DNA of 64,000 nucleotides from Acidobacteriota bacterium (GTDB lineage Bacteria > Acidobacteriota > Terriglobia > Terriglobales > Acidobacteriaceae). Every line of letters starts with the position of its first letter. Positions within the stretch are counted from its first letter, which is position 1. The translations under genes were made by a program, and so were the position numbers. Positions 63,135 to 64,000 of this stretch are shown here, piece after piece. The notes beneath the pieces are model-generated. The model saw nothing but the letters and a program-made list of their open reading frames with translations. It searched no databases and had not been told where the DNA came from. The stretch is taken from NCBI GenBank assembly GCA_021799405.1, contig JAJZAL010000001.1, forward strand, positions 53,961 through 117,960, read 5' to 3'.

Positions 63135-64000
63135 GTGCTTCCCGGGTGGGCTCTTCACCCTACGATTTCAGAGTGTTTCGCTGTATCTCCAACAAGTGCC
63201 ATAGAATGTTGATCTTGCGCTGACATTAGACGTATAAGTCTTTTGTTTCATATTGTTTACAGTCGCAGGCAACGCTGCGATTTTATGTGGTCAATACGAT
63301 TTGATTCGTATGGATATACGGATCGAATGAGCGGGTACGAGAGCCTCGGCCGGACCAACGAGCGCGGCTTCGCCGTCCATCTCACCAGAGTGTGAACTCG
63401 CGTGAGCGAAAAATAGAGTCTTTGCCGATCTCAATGGTTTTTGCGGGGAAGTTGTTGATTTTACGGCGTCGAGTACCCGTTCCTGAGTTGTAAGCTCCCG
63501 GTGTTTTTGCGTGGAACTCATTGATTCCAAATAGTTTATTGGTGGTGAAGCGGCCAGTGCGCGGCCAAGGGAGAAGCAGCCAGTTCCGAATTGGAGAGGT
63601 TGCCCAATTTGCATATGTCCATTCATGTTTCGGAAGTTACTGATTCAAAAAGGCTTACGTAAGGACTAGTCTCGTAAGTGTTTTAGAATCAATGGGTTTG
63701 GCTGCATGGTATATCGGTCTCGAGGAAGAAACGGGAAAGGCGGTCCAGGTGTGAAGTCCCATTGCTGCAATGAGGTGTCCTGGATTGATCCGGTGTGGCC
63801 GTTCTTGGATGGAACGTCCACGCCCACTTCCTTCTTCTCCCCTACACCTTCAGGGAAAATGCTCCGGTGACTGCGTCGCTGTATTTGTCTCTAATTCCAG
63901 AATAGTCGCGCACCGGTATTTCCGACCCGCCGTGGATGAAACGGGGTGAGAGGATGCCGTAGAGTTTTCATGCACGGTTGGCATAGAGGTCGGTGTTTGG
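63135..64000. other. Gene-free right end of the window
   Basis: About 865 bases with lower GC than the rest. Nothing is supported with confidence. On the minus strand an open stretch 63842-63967 (ending DAVTGAFSLKV before a TAG) looks faintly like the C-terminus of a protein, but a TGA interrupts the frame at 63968-63970. It could be a degraded gene or chance. No intron, integrase or repeat was recognised. Confidence 0.3.

Noticed and set aside
63700..64000. Group II intron end (domain V-like sequence near ATGCACGGTT)
   Set aside because: The AGC/GAAA-type domain V hairpin and a matching domain VI cannot be formed.
1..64000. CRISPR array, prophage or transposon
   Set aside because: No regularly spaced repeats, cas genes, integrase, terminase or transposase reading frames were seen on either strand.

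Overview
The window reads as chromosomal DNA of an acidobacterium, most likely family Acidobacteriaceae (Terriglobales). This is inferred from the high GC content with G/C-rich third codon positions, the MqnA-type (futalosine) menaquinone gene, the nfeD-slipin cluster, the DUF2164 and DUF3467 small proteins, and many large secreted or TonB-type proteins. It is not proven by a marker such as 16S rRNA. No prophage, IS transposase, CRISPR array or rRNA operon was found.

Layout: 1-2.2 kb, a secreted SMP-30-like lactonase and a Tat-exported oxidoreductase. 2.3-2.6 kb, tRNA-Phe with a duplicated 3' half. 2.8-5.6 kb, an exported adenosine-deaminase-like protein coupled to a glycosyltransferase. 5.7-9.7 kb, a VOC protein divergent from alaS, which carries an unusual in-frame insertion. 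9.8-17.8 kb, a cell-wall amidase, a family 9 glycosidase and a TonB-dependent receptor. 17.9-23.4 kb (minus strand), rpsP-khpA-rimM-trmD // DUF2164-rplS-rnhB-PIG-L, with an opposing PAP2 gene inserted. 23.8-32.4 kb (minus), an arylsulfotransferase and a six-gene envelope cluster (DUF3467, GT39, TPR, NfeD, slipin, SPOR). 32.5-34.8 kb, tRNA-Leu and a SAM-I riboswitch in front of a threonine-synthase-like gene and a ubiquitin-like sulfur carrier. 34.8-39.6 kb, an aminotransferase, a decayed acyltransferase pseudogene, a small basic protein, dUTPase, cupin, SDR and a small membrane protein. 39.7-46 kb, a coiled-coil porin, a giant PIG-L protein and an APC permease. 46.2-55.8 kb, SRP RNA and a long plus-strand run rimO-yacG-pgpA-NHL-cinA-plsY-gpsA-ftsY-ribD-ribE. 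55.8-57.6 kb (minus), mqnA with a threonine-synthase-like pseudoenzyme. 57.9-63.1 kb, dprA, topA and two small genes. The last 0.9 kb shows no gene I can support.

How parts fit together: pgpA, plsY and gpsA supply phospholipid synthesis. ftsY and the nearby SRP RNA serve protein targeting. ribD and ribE serve riboflavin synthesis. The rpsP-rplS block serves ribosome and tRNA maturation. The most interesting unit is the SAM-riboswitch/ThrC-like/sulfur-carrier operon. It suggests a SAM-controlled sulfur-transfer step, possibly homocysteine formation, rather than ordinary threonine synthesis. A second theme is in-frame insertions in two housekeeping enzymes: AlaRS, and RimO, where the inserted DNA resembles an intergenic palindromic repeat. 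A third theme is a set of genes without Shine-Dalgarno sequences that have a TAnnnT -10-like box 4-9 nt before the start codon, suggesting leaderless transcripts.
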